The notes under the pieces were generated by a model. The model made no database searches, was not told the origin of the DNA, and worked only from the letters and a program-made list of their open reading frames with translations. Both the position numbers and the translations under genes were made by a program. A stretch of 7,136 bases of DNA from an uncultured Opitutaceae bacterium (lineage in GTDB: Bacteria; Verrucomicrobiota; Verrucomicrobiae; Opitutales; Opitutaceae): assembly GCA_946482625.1 (NCBI GenBank), contig CAMLSH010000199.1, forward strand, positions 1 to 7,136, given 5' to 3'. Shown here one piece after another: positions 6,558 to 7,136 of the stretch (positions are counted from its first letter, which is position 1; the number at the start of each line of letters is the position of its first letter).

Positions 6558-6581
6558 CGAGGTTTCTCCCACTGAACCTCG
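6558..6581 (+). promoter_or_regulatory. Hairpin directly before the Wza-like gene start
   Basis: CGAGGTT (6558-6564) and AACCTCG (6575-6581) form a perfect 7-bp stem with a 10-nt loop, ending four bases before the ATG at 6586. It fills most of the 41-nt gap after the acidic-protein gene. There is no T-tract, so it is not a standard terminator. It could occlude ribosome loading or be an operator; function is inference. Confidence 0.4.
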
Positions 6582-6585
6582 CATC

Positions 6586-7136
6586 ATGCCCACCGCTTCC
6601 CGGCTGCCCCTGCTGGCCTATACGCTGATCGCAGTGTCCGTTTTTTTCACGGCCTGCGAAACGCCCCCCGCCAGCAACGCCGGGAATCTCAACCTGCCCG
6701 ATAACGCCGCCATCGCCTCCCTGCGGCCGGGTGACAGTCTGGTCGTCACGCTTCAAGGCGTCCCCGACCCCAGCAGCAATCCTGTCCAGATCGACGATCA
6801 AGGCTTGGTCACCCTGCCCTTCATCGGTCCGGTCTCCACCAGCGGCACGACGACCGCCACGCTTTCCCAGCGTATCCGCGAAACGTATATCGCGAAAAAA
6901 ATCTACACCACCGTCGACGTCTCCGTCGCGGTCACCGAGCGCTACGTTTACGTCGGCGGCGAAGTCATCCGCCCCGGCCGTATCATCTGGACGCCCGACC
7001 TCACCGTCACGAAAGCCATCCAGTCCGCAGGAGGTTTCACGCTCTACGCGAAAGAAAACCGCCTGAGCCTCGTCCGCGACCGCGTCGCCCACCCGATCAA
7101 CGCGACCCTCGCGGAAAAAAATCCCGCCGAAGACCC
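6586..7136 (+). CDS. Wza-type polysaccharide export lipoprotein (3' end missing)
   Basis: Outer-membrane polysaccharide export protein (Wza/BexD/KpsD type) that forms the exit channel for capsule or exopolysaccharide. The frame is open from ATG 6586 to the window end, 183 codons seen. A signal peptide (LPLLAYTLIAVSVFF) ends in a lipobox-like FTAC, so Cys24 is the likely lipidated residue; Phe at -3 is less usual than Leu. Residues ~44-115 fit the poly-export domain, opening with the family's SLRPGDSLVVTLQG and carrying QIDDQGLVTLPFIGPV (68-83). Residues ~120-165 fit an SLBB domain (YVYVGGEVIRPG, then KAIQSAGGF). Start choice rests on the good signal peptide; no Shine-Dalgarno is visible. It follows the acidic-protein gene by 41 nt on the same strand, so co-transcription is possible. 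Wza genes usually lead loci with a Wzc-type kinase and glycosyltransferases, which would lie to the right. Confidence 0.9.
   Translation, partial: MPTASRLPLLAYTLIAVSVFFTACETPPASNAGNLNLPDNAAIASLRPGDSLVVTLQGVPDPSSNPVQIDDQGLVTLPFIGPVSTSGTTTATLSQRIRETYIAKKIYTTVDVSVAVTERYVYVGGEVIRPGRIIWTPDLTVTKAIQSAGGFTLYAKENRLSLVRDRVAHPINATLAEKNPAED

Noticed and set aside
6079..7092. 337-codon minus-strand open frame with a long poly-Ser run
   Set aside because: It spans two plus-strand genes and their gap, has no domain, and the Ser run is again the antisense of the Asp/Glu tract. The Wza-like gene on the plus strand has clear family motifs.

Overview
This GC-rich bacterial window (strong preference for C- or G-ending codons in every gene) carries the 3' part of one long gene, four complete genes and the 5' part of a sixth. 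Codon habits, apparent lack of Shine-Dalgarno motifs and gene content would fit Verrucomicrobiota, perhaps Opitutaceae. That assignment is inference only, because the window has no rRNA or other phylogenetic marker I can place.

Layout: (1) 1-2991, plus strand: the C-terminal 996 codons of a urea carboxylase, with the end of the biotin carboxylase domain, an AHS2/KipA-like domain, a Ser/Pro/Ala-rich linker, an AHS1/KipI-like domain and a biotinyl domain. (2) 2992-3176: a convergent intergenic gap with a short palindrome, a terminator-like hairpin and a second strong imperfect hairpin. (3) 3177-4192, minus strand: an overlapping exbB-exbD pair encoding an inner-membrane proton-channel motor. 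(4) 4193-4414: a 222-bp gap without a convincing gene. (5) 4415-5476, minus strand: pyrD, the quinone-dependent dihydroorotate dehydrogenase. (6) 5477-5725: a divergent control region with a 9-bp perfect inverted repeat. (7) 5726-6544, plus strand: an unrecognised 272-aa protein with a very acidic C-terminal region and a short basic tip. (8) 6586 to the window end, plus strand: the start of a Wza-type polysaccharide export lipoprotein, cut off by the window edge.

The genes do not form one pathway. Urea carboxylase serves nitrogen assimilation (urea to allophanate), pyrD serves pyrimidine synthesis, ExbB/ExbD energise outer-membrane or envelope work, and the Wza-like gene probably opens an exopolysaccharide export locus continuing past the right edge. 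I found no CRISPR array, transposase, tRNA, rRNA or phage gene, and no clear evidence of an undescribed multi-gene system. The least explained items are the acidic protein, the hairpin-rich intergenic stretches (possible dispersed repeats), and an ExbB lacking a normally conserved membrane glutamate.
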